From contig CAZQFV010000005.1 of NCBI GenBank assembly GCA_964592645.1, positions 102,379-166,378 of the forward strand: a stretch of 64,000 nt of DNA. Reading direction: 5' to 3'. This DNA is from CAZQFV01 sp964592645. Its GTDB lineage: Bacteria > Chloroflexota > Chloroflexia > DTKN01. Below are positions 42,834 through 53,299 of this stretch, piece by piece. The position numbers and the translations under genes were made by a program. Each line of letters starts with the position of its first letter. The first letter of the stretch is position 1. The notes below the pieces were generated by a model. That model was not told where the DNA came from and ran no database searches. It worked only from the letters and a program-made list of their open reading frames with translations.

Positions 42834-43688
42834 ATGGCATCCGTTGCCCTCGTGATTGACAGCACCGCTTATCTGCCTCGGTCGCTGGTGGAGCAGTACC
42901 ACATCACCGTTGTGCCGTTGTATGTGAACTTTGGGCAGGAGGAGTCGTACCGCGATAACGTGGACATCACCCCGGAAGAGTTCTACAAGCGCCTGCCCAC
43001 GGCGCGGGTGATGCCGTCCACGTCGCAGCCGTCGCGCGGCGACTTTGCCATCGTCTACCAGCGCCTGGTCGAGGAGGGAGCGACGGAGATCGTCTCGGTG
43101 CACATCTCCAGCATTCTGAGCGGCACCGTCTCCTCGGCGCTGATGGCCCGGGACGATGTGCCGGAGGTGCCGGTCCATGTGGTCGATTCGCAGTCTACCT
43201 CGATGGGGCTGGGCTACCTGGCCCTGGAGGCGGCGCGCGCCCTGGCCGAGGGGCGGCCGGCAGAGGAGGTTGTCCGCCAGTTGGAGGCGCAGCGCGAGCG
43301 CATCCGCATCGTCTTTGTCGTAGACACGCTCGAGTTCCTGCACCGCGGCGGCCGCATTGGTGGGGCGGCCGCCTTCCTGGGCTCGATGCTCAGCATGAAG
43401 CCGCTGCTGTCGCTGCGCGATGGGCGTATCGAGCCCCTGGAGCGGGTGCGCACCAAGCGCCGGGCGGTGGACCGCATGCTGGAGCTGATCATGGGCGAAT
43501 TCGCCGGCCGGCCGGTGCGGGTCGCGGTGATCCATGCCGCCGCCCCGGTGGAAGCCGAGTCTATCCTCGCCAATCTGCAGGCGCACCTGGACTGCCGCGA
43601 ATCCATCCTGGCCGAGGTCAGCCCGGTGATCGGCACCCACACCGGCCCCGGGACGGTGGGCGTGGTCGCCTATCCCATCATGGATTGA
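42834..43688 (+). CDS. DegV family fatty-acid-binding protein (copy 2)
   Basis: A 284-aa DegV protein with VIDSTAYLPRSL at the N-terminus, the lipid-site segment MPSTSQPSRGDF, and FLHRGGRIGGAAAFLGSML in domain 2. It presents a bound fatty acid for phosphorylation. ATG 42834 has AAGGAGG about 9 nt upstream and a strong promoter. It differs clearly from copy 1 at 6900-7733 (PSTSQPS against PTTAAPS), so the two may prefer different acyl chains. It is followed by pcm after 49 nt. Confidence 0.9.
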   Translation: MASVALVIDSTAYLPRSLVEQYHITVVPLYVNFGQEESYRDNVDITPEEFYKRLPTARVMPSTSQPSRGDFAIVYQRLVEEGATEIVSVHISSILSGTVSSALMARDDVPEVPVHVVDSQSTSMGLGYLALEAARALAEGRPAEEVVRQLEAQRERIRIVFVVDTLEFLHRGGRIGGAAAFLGSMLSMKPLLSLRDGRIEPLERVRTKRRAVDRMLELIMGEFAGRPVRVAVIHAAAPVEAESILANLQAHLDCRESILAEVSPVIGTHTGPGTVGVVAYPIMD

Positions 43689-43737
43689 TCGCCCGCAGCA
43701 GAGGGCCGACCGCGCCGCGGATGATGGTGGAGGGACT

Positions 43738-44385
43738 GTGGACGCCCAGCGCATGGTGGAGACGCAGATCCGCCTCCGCGGCATCGGCGATCCGGCGGTG
43801 CTGCGGGCGATGGCCACGGTGCCGCGGCACCGCTTTGTCCCCGCCGAGCACCGCGCCGCGGCCTACGGCGACCATCCCCTGCCCATCGGCCACGGCCAGA
43901 CGATCTCCCAGCCCTATATCGTCGCCCTGATGACCCAGATGTTGCGGCTTTGTCCGGGCGACCGGGTGCTGGAGATCGGCACGGGCTGCGGCTACCAGAC
44001 GGCGGTGCTGGCCGAGATCGTGGAGGAAGTCTACTCGGTCGAGATCATCCCCGAGTTGGCGGCGGAGGCCGCGCGCCGGCTGGCCGAGCTGGGCTATGGC
44101 CGGGTCCACTTGCGCCAGGGGGACGGACACGAGGGCTGGCCCGAGCACGCTCCCTACCAGGGCATCATCGTCACCGCGGCGGCGCCGGAGGTGCCGCCGG
44201 CCCTGGTGGAGCAGTTGGCCGACGGCGGCCGGCTGGTGATCCCGGTGGGCGTCTACCTGGGCGGGCAGGACCTGTGGCTGATCGAAAAACACGGCGCGCA
44301 GCTGCAGCGCACCAACTATGGCGGCGTGCTCTTTGTGCCCCTGGTGCATCGCCGGGGCAGACAGGAGGATGGGGAGACGGGGTGA
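43738..44385 (+). CDS. pcm: Protein-L-isoaspartate O-methyltransferase
   Basis: A 215-aa SAM-dependent enzyme that methylates isoaspartyl residues in aged proteins so that they can revert to aspartate. Seen: MVETQIRLRGIGDPAVLRAM, VPRHRFVP, the substrate segment GHGQTISQPYIVALMTQ, and motif I VLEIGTGCGYQTAVLA. The GTG start at 43738 has GGAGGG a few nt upstream and fits the family N-terminus. Its length is normal. It is on the same strand as DegV and the following MBL hydrolase. Confidence 0.93.
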   Translation: MDAQRMVETQIRLRGIGDPAVLRAMATVPRHRFVPAEHRAAAYGDHPLPIGHGQTISQPYIVALMTQMLRLCPGDRVLEIGTGCGYQTAVLAEIVEEVYSVEIIPELAAEAARRLAELGYGRVHLRQGDGHEGWPEHAPYQGIIVTAAAPEVPPALVEQLADGGRLVIPVGVYLGGQDLWLIEKHGAQLQRTNYGGVLFVPLVHRRGRQEDGETG

Positions 44386-44445
44386 GGGGGTATGTTGGCG
44401 CGTTGGAATGTTCCTCGTTGAAGCGTTTTGCGCACCTGGTGAGGT

Positions 44446-45345
44446 ATGCACTTGGCCAAGACTTTCGCAGTTGGAGCGGGGATCGCCGGCATCGACATTG
44501 ACCTGCTGGGCATCGAAGCGTACGGCGCCTGCTATGTGGTGCGCGGCGCGGCGGGGGTGGCCCTGGTGGAGGTGGGCACCTCGCTCTGCGTGCCGCATAT
44601 CCTGGCCGGCCTGGAGGCGCTGGGGGTGGCCCGTACCGCGGTGACGCACATCCTTTGCACCCACATCCACCTGGACCATGCCGGGGCGGCCGGCCACCTC
44701 CTGGAGTACTTGCCGCAGGCCGGCGTGGCCATCCACTCCCGCGATCACCGCCATCTGGCGGAGCCGGGCAAGCTCGTGGCCAGCGTGCAAGAGGCGGTGG
44801 GGCCGCTGCTCTTTGCCCGCTACGGCGGCGTCCGCCCGATCCCACCGGAGCGTCTCCTGCCGGCCGAGACGCTGGACCTGGACCTGGGGGGAGGGGTGCG
44901 CCTGGAGGCGGTGCCCACGCCGGGACACTCCAAGGACCACGTGGCCTACCTGGCCTCGCCTGGGGGCCTGCTCTTCACCGGCGACGCCGCGGGGGTCAGC
45001 GTTCTGAACCATACGCTGCAGCGCCCGGTGACGGCCCCGCCGGCCTTCGACCCCCTGGAGATGCGCCGCTCCGTGGAGCGCATGCGCGCCCTGCGGCCGG
45101 CCGGCCTCTGTCTCACCCACTTTGGGCTGCGCACCGACCCGGCGGCGGTGTTCGACCGCCTGGAGGAAACGCTGTGCCGCTGGGACGAGCTGGCGCGCAC
45201 TGCCGGGCCGGAAGCGGCCGGGGAGGCCGTCCGGGCCGCCAACCTGCCCCCGCCCGGCGTCGAGCCGGAGGAGGTCTGGCGCTGTATTGCCGAGATGAAC
45301 CGTAGAGGTTTCTTGCAGGCGTACGCCGCTCCGCCGCCCCGCTGA
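44446..45345 (+). CDS. Metallo-beta-lactamase fold hydrolase
   Basis: A 299-aa MBL-fold protein. The metal motif is CTHIHLDHAG (HxHxDH), followed by PTPGHSKDHVAYL, FTGDAAG and a C-terminal LTHFG that supplies a last His. It resembles the broad glyoxalase-II/lactonase-like branch; the substrate is unknown. The start is uncertain: ATG 44446 has a GTGAGG only 2 nt before it, and the in-frame TTG two codons later has better spacing. It is the third gene in a rightward set after pcm. Confidence 0.82.
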   Translation: MHLAKTFAVGAGIAGIDIDLLGIEAYGACYVVRGAAGVALVEVGTSLCVPHILAGLEALGVARTAVTHILCTHIHLDHAGAAGHLLEYLPQAGVAIHSRDHRHLAEPGKLVASVQEAVGPLLFARYGGVRPIPPERLLPAETLDLDLGGGVRLEAVPTPGHSKDHVAYLASPGGLLFTGDAAGVSVLNHTLQRPVTAPPAFDPLEMRRSVERMRALRPAGLCLTHFGLRTDPAAVFDRLEETLCRWDELARTAGPEAAGEAVRAANLPPPGVEPEEVWRCIAEMNRRGFLQAYAAPPPR

Positions 45346-45404
45346 TTCGCCGGCCCGCTTTCTTGCTCTCGCCTCCCCGATTCGCACGTTTGCCCAACCT
45401 GGGG

Positions 45405-45410
45405 TATAAT
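45405..45410 (+). promoter_or_regulatory. -10 box upstream of uvrB
   Basis: A perfect TATAAT, 36 nt before ATG 45446. No convincing -35 at 16-18 bp is visible, and no SOS-type operator was recognised. Confidence 0.5.
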
Positions 45411-45445
45411 ATGCTGCTGGACCGAAATCGCTCGATTCCGGAGAA

Positions 45446-47473
<2,028 letters not shown>

Positions 47474-47510
47474 CTGTTGGGTCGTTTGGGAACAATACGG
47501 CGGTTAGACA

Positions 47511-48785
47511 ATGTCCGTTCAGGTCTGGGTTGGCGAAATCCCAGAGCACTCCCAGGAGCGGGAGGCCATCGTGGCCCTGGCCCGCGGCCTGGCACGACTG
47601 GACGGCCTCTACCTCGTCTTGGCCAACTTTACCGTCGGCGGGCAGGCCGTCGACCTGGCCATCTTCAAGCGCGACGGCGGCTTTGTTATCGAGCTGAAGC
47701 ACTGCGACGGCAAGGTTATCGGCGGGGTCAACGGCCGCTGGCAGGTTGTCGGCCCCAACGGCGAGGTGCATGTCATCAACCCCGACCGCCGCAATCCCTA
47801 CAACCAGGTCATCTCCTACTTCTACCGTCTGAGCAACTTTCTCAACCAGAACCGCAGCGAGTTCCTTTCGGAGCACCGCGCCGGCGCGCTGGACTTTCGC
47901 ACCTGCCGGCGACTGGTGGTCCTGGCGCCGACCGTCCCACCGGGATCGGAGATCGTCCTCGATTGGAAGGTGGACCTAAAGGGGCTGGACGAACTGCCCA
48001 CCTACCTGGTGACGACGACCAGCTCGGCGATTGACCTGACCGACGAAGAGCTGCTGGCGATCCCGCGCCTGCTACGCTGCGAGCCCTGGCGCGACGCCAA
48101 CCTGCTGGTCAGCGACGAGGGCCTGGGCGAGGCGACCGCGCCGGCGCGGTCGCCACCGGCGCCCGCGCCGGAGGCCGACGTCGCGGCCGTGGAACGCCCT
48201 CGGCGGTTGAGCTCTCGCCAGCGCTGGCTGCTGTGGCTGGCGATCGGCGCCGCGGGGCTGGCTTTGTTGGTGTTGCTGTCTTGGGGCACGGGATGGTGGC
48301 AACCGGTGTTGGGCACGCCCACGCCGTCGCCCTCGCCCGGCGCGACGGCGCTTGTCCTGCCGACCCCCGACGTCAAGCCGCCGGACACGCCGGTGCCGCT
48401 TGTCGAGACGGTGGAGCAGCCGGTGCGGCGGGAAAGCGCCTTTGCCGGTGGCTGGGTTTCGGTGGTGCTGCGTTCGGTGGAATTCGAGCCCACCAAGATC
48501 ACGCTGCGCTGGGCGCTGGTCAACGAGGGGACCCGCCCGGTGCGCATGCCCCTGGACAGCAGGAACATCACGATCAAGGACAACATCGGCAACGAGTACC
48601 TAGTGGACGAATCCCTGGCGGAGACCCGCGTGTTGTTGGCCCAGCCCGGGGAGCGGGCAGAGGGTATCTGCGTGGTGCCGCGTTCGGTCAGTCCCGATGC
48701 CCTGACGCTGCGCATCTGGATCAACGGGGAGCCGTTCGAGGGCAAGGCGCCGGTGTGGCCGGTCAACGTTCCGGGGAGGCAGTGA
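47511..48785 (+). CDS. NERD-domain membrane protein with extracytoplasmic C-terminal domain
   Basis: A 424-aa protein. Residues 15-135 form a NERD (nuclease-related) domain with the PD-(D/E)xK-like set Asp49, Glu61 and Lys63 (AVDLAIF, VIELK). A Pro/Ala-rich linker (205-230) leads to one transmembrane helix (239-258), then a Thr/Pro-rich linker and a beta-rich domain (315-420) resembling DUF4352/telomeric-repeat-binding-factor-2-like folds. The topology puts the nuclease-like part in the cytoplasm and the beta domain outside. The stop overlaps the start of the radical SAM gene (TGATG). Function is unknown; DNA or nucleotide sensing is possible. Confidence 0.75.
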   Translation: MSVQVWVGEIPEHSQEREAIVALARGLARLDGLYLVLANFTVGGQAVDLAIFKRDGGFVIELKHCDGKVIGGVNGRWQVVGPNGEVHVINPDRRNPYNQVISYFYRLSNFLNQNRSEFLSEHRAGALDFRTCRRLVVLAPTVPPGSEIVLDWKVDLKGLDELPTYLVTTTSSAIDLTDEELLAIPRLLRCEPWRDANLLVSDEGLGEATAPARSPPAPAPEADVAAVERPRRLSSRQRWLLWLAIGAAGLALLVLLSWGTGWWQPVLGTPTPSPSPGATALVLPTPDVKPPDTPVPLVETVEQPVRRESAFAGGWVSVVLRSVEFEPTKITLRWALVNEGTRPVRMPLDSRNITIKDNIGNEYLVDESLAETRVLLAQPGERAEGICVVPRSVSPDALTLRIWINGEPFEGKAPVWPVNVPGRQ

Positions 48786-49711
48786 TGGTGCCCGGATACC
48801 TGTCTCTCTGGCAGTCGGGTGAACTGCAGCGCCGCGCCGAGGAGGCGTTCGCCGGCCTGTCCCGTTGCCGGGTCTGCCCGCGCGACTGTGGCGTGGACCG
48901 GCTGGCCGGCGAGCGCGGCTACTGCCGCGCCGGCCGGCGGGCCATCGTCGCCTCTTGGAACAGCCATCCCTGGGAGGAGCCCCCGATCAGCGGCACGCAC
49001 GGGTCGGGGACGATCTTTTTCAGCGGCTGCAGCGCCCGCTGCCGCTTCTGCCAGAACTATCCCATTAGCCAGCTTGGGGTAGGCCGCGAGGTAGAGGAGC
49101 AGGAGCTGGCCGAGATGATGCTGGAGTTGCAGGGGCGCGGCTGTCACAACATCAACCTGGTGACGGCGACGCACTTTGTGCCCCAGGTGCTGGTGGCGCT
49201 CTCGTTGGCGGCGGCCGGCGGTCTGCGCATCCCCCTGGTCTATAACTGCGCCGGCTACGAGTCGCTGGAGACGCTGCGTTGGCTGGACGGTGTCGTCGAT
49301 ATCTACCTGCCCGACGCCAAGTACGCCGACGACGAGAACGCCCGCGAGTTTTCCGGTTTCCCCGACTATATCCAGGTGAACCGGGCCGCGCTGCGCGAGA
49401 TGTACCGCCAGGTCGGCGAGCTGCAGCTCGATGCGCAGGGCCTGGCCACGCGGGGGCTGATCGTCCGCCACATGGTCCTGCCCGGGGGGATCGCCGGCAC
49501 CCCGCAGGTGCTGCACTGGATCGCCCAAGAGCTCTCGCCCACCGTGCACGTCAGCCTGCTGGCGCAATACTTCCCGGCGCACCGGGCTATCGGCCATCCC
49601 CTGCTGGGGCGCAAGTTGACCTGGGAGGAGTACGACGCCGCCTGCGCGGCCTTCGAAGCGGCCGGCCTGGAGAACGGTTGGCTGCAGGAGATGGACGAAG
49701 AGGAACTTTGA
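48785..49711 (+). CDS. PflX-like radical SAM protein
   Basis: A 308-aa radical SAM protein resembling pyruvate formate-lyase activating enzymes. An N-terminal cysteine set (CRVCPRDCGVDR ... GYC) precedes the SAM-cluster motif CSARCRFCQN (C-x3-C-x2-C). Next come INLVTATHFVPQV and YLPDAKYAD. The order matches the PflX group, whose target is unknown. No glycyl-radical enzyme is encoded nearby. ATG 48785 shares one base with the NERD gene stop, after GGAGG, so the two are translationally coupled. Confidence 0.83.
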   Translation: MVPGYLSLWQSGELQRRAEEAFAGLSRCRVCPRDCGVDRLAGERGYCRAGRRAIVASWNSHPWEEPPISGTHGSGTIFFSGCSARCRFCQNYPISQLGVGREVEEQELAEMMLELQGRGCHNINLVTATHFVPQVLVALSLAAAGGLRIPLVYNCAGYESLETLRWLDGVVDIYLPDAKYADDENAREFSGFPDYIQVNRAALREMYRQVGELQLDAQGLATRGLIVRHMVLPGGIAGTPQVLHWIAQELSPTVHVSLLAQYFPAHRAIGHPLLGRKLTWEEYDAACAAFEAAGLENGWLQEMDEEEL

Positions 49712-49741
49712 TGCCTTCGGCCCCCTATGCCGAAATCTTCC

Positions 49742-49770
49742 TTGACAATAGGGGCTCTTTGTGCTACAAT
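49742..49770 (+). promoter_or_regulatory. Promoter of the 49845-tkt unit
   Basis: TTGACA (49742-49747) and TACAAT (49765-49770) with a 17-bp spacer and a TG upstream of the -10. A ~70-nt leader precedes ATG 49845. Confidence 0.85.
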
Positions 49771-49844
49771 ATGCCTGTAGTTTCAAAAGCATCGCCCTTT
49801 TGCCGGTTTTGGCAGGCAGCTACGAGTGCCGGGGGAGGGAAACC

Positions 49845-50312
49845 ATGGAAATCGATCGCTACGCGACCGTCCTGGTCGCCGTGTTGCGCACCCCGCGCGA
49901 CCTGCGCCTGGTCCTGGAAGAGGGATGGTATCGCATCCCTGTGCGGCATCTGCCGCCGCGGGCCAGCACGGCGCGGTACATCGCTTTCTACCAGCCGGCC
50001 TCCTTTGGGCTGGGCGGTGGGGCCGTGCGCTATGTCGCCCCGGTCCGATCGTGGGAGATGCTCCGCCGCAGCGAGCTGCTCCCCGACGAGCCCGATCACC
50101 CGCGCGCCGCGGAGCCGTACTACCGGGTGCGGTTGGGGGAGGTACAGCGCCTTGTCCCGCCGATCCCGGCCGGCCGCTGGCGGCGTTTCGCCTTTATCCT
50201 CACCCACTGGGAGCGGCTGCACCAGGCCCATGAGCTGCGGGACCTGATCCATGGGTCCCTGTGGGAGGAACGGCTGTGGGGAGCGCTGCGGAAGGTGGGG
50301 GTGCTGGAATAG
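49845..50312 (+). CDS. Uncharacterised protein with WYRIPV segment
   Basis: A 155-aa soluble protein that I do not recognise as a characterised family. It begins METDRY-like (MEIDRYATVLVAVLRT), then WYRIPVRHLPP, YIAFYQPASFG, AVRYVAPV and a C-terminal LHQAHELRDLIHG. The strand-rich middle, with aromatic and basic residues, resembles the N-terminal part of some DUF559-linked nuclease-type proteins. This could be a nucleic-acid-binding domain without its nuclease, but that is a guess. ATG 49845 has GAGGG 5 nt upstream, behind a consensus promoter. It is followed by tkt after 20 nt. Confidence 0.6.
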   Translation: MEIDRYATVLVAVLRTPRDLRLVLEEGWYRIPVRHLPPRASTARYIAFYQPASFGLGGGAVRYVAPVRSWEMLRRSELLPDEPDHPRAAEPYYRVRLGEVQRLVPPIPAGRWRRFAFILTHWERLHQAHELRDLIHGSLWEERLWGALRKVGVLE

Positions 50313-50332
50313 GATACATAAGGAGTTCCGAC

Positions 50333-52387
50333 ATGACCGATCCCGCCACTGTGGACGAGCGCTCTATCGACACCCTGCGCTTCCTGGCCGTGGACGCCGT
50401 GGAGCAGGCCAACTCCGGCCACCCCGGGCTGCCGCTGGGGGCCGCGCCCATGGCCTATGTCCTGTGGATGCGCCATCTGCGGCACAACCCGGAGGACCCG
50501 CGCTGGCCGGACCGCGACCGTTTCATCCTCTCATCCGGCCACGGTTCGATGCTCCTGTATGCCCTCCTGCACCTCACCGGCTACGGCCTCTCTTTGGACG
50601 AGATCCGGTCCTTTCGCCGGTGGGGCAGCCGGACGCCGGGCCACCCGGAGCGTTCCCCGGAAATCGGCATCGAGGCCACCACGGGCCCGCTGGGCCAGGG
50701 CCTGGCCATGGCCGTGGGGCTGGCCATCGCCGAGGCCCACCTGGCGGCGCGCTTCAACCGCCCCGGGCACACGGTGGTGGACCACTACACCTACGTCCTG
50801 GCCAGCGATGGGGACCTGATGGAGGGGGTCGCCGGCGAGGCCGCCGCCCTGGCCGGCCACCTGGGTCTGGGCAAGCTCATCGTCCTCTACGACGACAACG
50901 GCATCTCGCTGGCCGGCTCCACAGGGCTCTGCTTCTCCGAGGACCTCCGCGCCCGCCTGGCCGCCCAGGGCTGGCATGTCCAGTTTGTGGCCGACGGCAA
51001 CGACCTGCCGGCGATCGATGCCGCGCTGCATGCCGCCCGCGCCGAGGCGGCGCGCCCTTCGCTCATCGCCGTGCGCACGACCATCGGTTACGGTGCCCCG
51101 CGCAAGCAGGGCACCTTCCAGGCGCACGGCGCGCCGCTGGGGGCGGAGGAGGTGCGCGCCGCCAAGGCCAACCTGGGCTGGCCCCCGGAGCCGCCGTTCC
51201 TGGTCCCCGAGGAGGTGCGCGATCACTTCCGCCAGGCCCGGGAACGGGGGCGGCGCCTGCAAGAGGAATGGGCCGGGCGGCTGGCCGCCTATGCCGCCGC
51301 GCACCCCGACCTGGCCGCCGAGTTCGCGCGGCGCTTGGTCGGCGAGTTGCCGGCCGGCTGGGATGCCGACCTGCCCTCCTTTCCCGCCGACCCCGCCGGC
51401 CGGGCCACGCGCCAGGCCGGCGAGTCCGTCCTGCAGGCGTTGGCGGCGTGCGTGCCGGAGTTGGTCGGCGGTTCGGCCGATCTCAACCCCTCGACCCTGA
51501 CCTGGATCAAGGGCGGGGGAGATTTCCAGAGGCCGGGGACGGCCGCTGTCCCGGGCGCCGTCGGCGGGGAGTGGGGATACGGCGGGCGCAACCTGCACTT
51601 TGGGGTGCGCGAGCACGCCATGGGGGCCATCGCCAACGGGCTGGCGATGCACGGCGGCGTCATCCCCTATACGGCCACCTTCCTGGTCTTTGCCGACTAC
51701 ATGCGCCCACCGCTGCGTCTGGCGGCGCTGATGGGGCTGCGGGTGATCTTTGTCTTTACCCACGACAGCATCGGGCTGGGAGAAGACGGCCCCACCCACC
51801 AGCCGGTGGAGCAGTTGCTGAGCCTGCGCGCCATCCCCAATCTGGTGGTGTTGCGGCCGGCCGACGCCAATGAGACGGCTGCGGCCTGGCGCGCGGCGCT
51901 GGCCCGCACCGACGGTCCCACGGCGTTGATCCTCTCGCGCCAGGCCCTGCCGGTGCTGGATCGGGCGGCCCTCGCCCCATCCGAGGGGCTGCTGCGCGGG
52001 GGCTACCTGCTCTGGGAGTCGGCTGCCGGGCGGCCGGCGGCGATCCTGCTGGCCAGCGGCTCGGAGGTGCACATCGCCCTGGAGGCCGGGCGCCGGTTGG
52101 CGGCCGACGGCCTGCCCGTGCGCGTCGTCGCGCTGCCTTCTTGGGAGCTTTTCGACCGCCAGCCGGACGAGTACCGCCGGGCGCTCCTGCCGCCGGAGGT
52201 ACGCGTGCGGGTGGCCGTGGAGGCCGGCCGCACCCTCGGCTGGGAGCGCTATGTCGGACTGGACGGGAGCGTGGTGGGGTTGGACCGTTTCGGGGCCAGC
52301 GCCCCGGGGCCGGTGCTCTACGAAAAGTTTGGCCTCACCGCGGAGGCCGTGGTAGCGCGCGTGCGGGAGCTGCTGCGCGGCAGATAG
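50333..52387 (+). CDS. tkt: Transketolase
   Basis: A 684-aa thiamine-diphosphate enzyme that transfers two-carbon ketol units between sugar phosphates in the pentose phosphate or Calvin pathway. Seen: EQANSGHPGLPLGAAPM, SSGHGSMLLYALLHL, the TPP/metal motif SDGDLMEGV with DDNGISL, and THDSIGLGEDGPTHQP in the pyrimidine domain. Length is normal. ATG 50333 follows AAGGAG and lies 20 nt after the orphan protein. Other pentose phosphate genes are not in the window. Confidence 0.95.
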   Translation: MTDPATVDERSIDTLRFLAVDAVEQANSGHPGLPLGAAPMAYVLWMRHLRHNPEDPRWPDRDRFILSSGHGSMLLYALLHLTGYGLSLDEIRSFRRWGSRTPGHPERSPEIGIEATTGPLGQGLAMAVGLAIAEAHLAARFNRPGHTVVDHYTYVLASDGDLMEGVAGEAAALAGHLGLGKLIVLYDDNGISLAGSTGLCFSEDLRARLAAQGWHVQFVADGNDLPAIDAALHAARAEAARPSLIAVRTTIGYGAPRKQGTFQAHGAPLGAEEVRAAKANLGWPPEPPFLVPEEVRDHFRQARERGRRLQEEWAGRLAAYAAAHPDLAAEFARRLVGELPAGWDADLPSFPADPAGRATRQAGESVLQALAACVPELVGGSADLNPSTLTWIKGGGDFQRPGTAAVPGAVGGEWGYGGRNLHFGVREHAMGAIANGLAMHGGVIPYTATFLVFADYMRPPLRLAALMGLRVIFVFTHDSIGLGEDGPTHQPVEQLLSLRAIPNLVVLRPADANETAAAWRAALARTDGPTALILSRQALPVLDRAALAPSEGLLRGGYLLWESAAGRPAAILLASGSEVHIALEAGRRLAADGLPVRVVALPSWELFDRQPDEYRRALLPPEVRVRVAVEAGRTLGWERYVGLDGSVVGLDRFGASAPGPVLYEKFGLTAEAVVARVRELLRGR

Positions 52388-52530
52388 GGCGACGCTCGGG
52401 AGGGGGGCTTGGGCCTGGTGGGAGAGGGCGACGGCCGGAGGCCCAACTCTATGGACGGCCCTCTACTCTGCCTGGCGCAGTCGGCGCACGGGATAGAAGA
52501 GCAGCCACGGGCCGGCCAGTTGGGTACGGG

Positions 52531-53268
52531 TCATGTTCCCAGCTTCATCAGGATGCCGTACAGGGGCGCCTGCTGCGTCGGATCCTTCGTCCCGGCCAGC
52601 ATCTCCTGCAGCACGCTGTAGGCCAGCGAGACGTCGCGGCCGCGCCGGCGGGCCCAAGCGATCCCGCCGGCGATGCCGTCGCGCAGGGCCACGTCCAGCA
52701 GGCCGATGCGGATGCGCCCGAACAGGGCCCGCAGCTCGGCCCGCGCCTCCTTCCGCAGGTAGAACTCGGCGTGGCCCCAGGCCGAGCCGAACTGGACGGC
52801 GCCGTCGCCGTGCTGCAGCAGGGTCTGGGCATCCTCGGCCTGGTCGCTGCTCAGGTAGTGCAGCGCCAGGGCAATGGCCCCGTTTCCACGGACCGATTGG
52901 CTGGTATCTCCCAGGCGCTGGACCAGGGCCGGCGCGGCCAAGGCGATATCCTCCCCGTCCGAGGCCAGGCAATACACCGCCCAGACGGCTTCCTCGCGCA
53001 CGGCCTCCTCGCTGTCCCCCAGCCCCCGGACCAGCGCCGGGAGCGCTGCGGCGATGCTTTGCCCGTGCTCGGCGATGCTGACCAGGGTGTAGGCGGCACG
53101 CGCCCGGATGCGCGCCGCCGGGTCGCCCAGCGCTCGCGCCAGTGCGGGGACGGCTGCGGACAGGTCGGTGCCGGCGTCGGCCGCCGCGGCCAGGCCGGCC
53201 ACGGCGCTCCAGCGCGCCGGCTCGTCCTCGTGCTCCATCTGCGATACCAGGTTCGTGGTCTCTTCCAT
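52531..53268 (-). CDS. HEAT-repeat protein
   Basis: A 245-aa all-helical protein with three or four HEAT/PBS-lyase-type repeats between residues 20 and 140 (VPALARALGDPAARIRARAAY, ALVRGLGDSEEAVREEAVW, ALVQRLGDTSQSVRGNGAI). The C-terminal part (AEFYLRKEARAELRALFGRI) departs from the repeat pattern. Such proteins are scaffolds; no partner is evident. ATG 53268 has AAGGAGG 6 nt upstream. It is downstream of murF-alr by 31 nt on the same strand. Confidence 0.78.
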   Translation of the reverse strand: MEETTNLVSQMEHEDEPARWSAVAGLAAAADAGTDLSAAVPALARALGDPAARIRARAAYTLVSIAEHGQSIAAALPALVRGLGDSEEAVREEAVWAVYCLASDGEDIALAAPALVQRLGDTSQSVRGNGAIALALHYLSSDQAEDAQTLLQHGDGAVQFGSAWGHAEFYLRKEARAELRALFGRIRIGLLDVALRDGIAGGIAWARRRGRDVSLAYSVLQEMLAGTKDPTQQAPLYGILMKLGT

Positions 53269-53299
53269 GGAAGCCTCCTTGTCGCGATGGGGCGGCGCG

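Noticed and set aside
45405..45410. SOS-regulated promoter for uvrB
   Set aside because: No LexA-type palindrome was seen near the -10 box.
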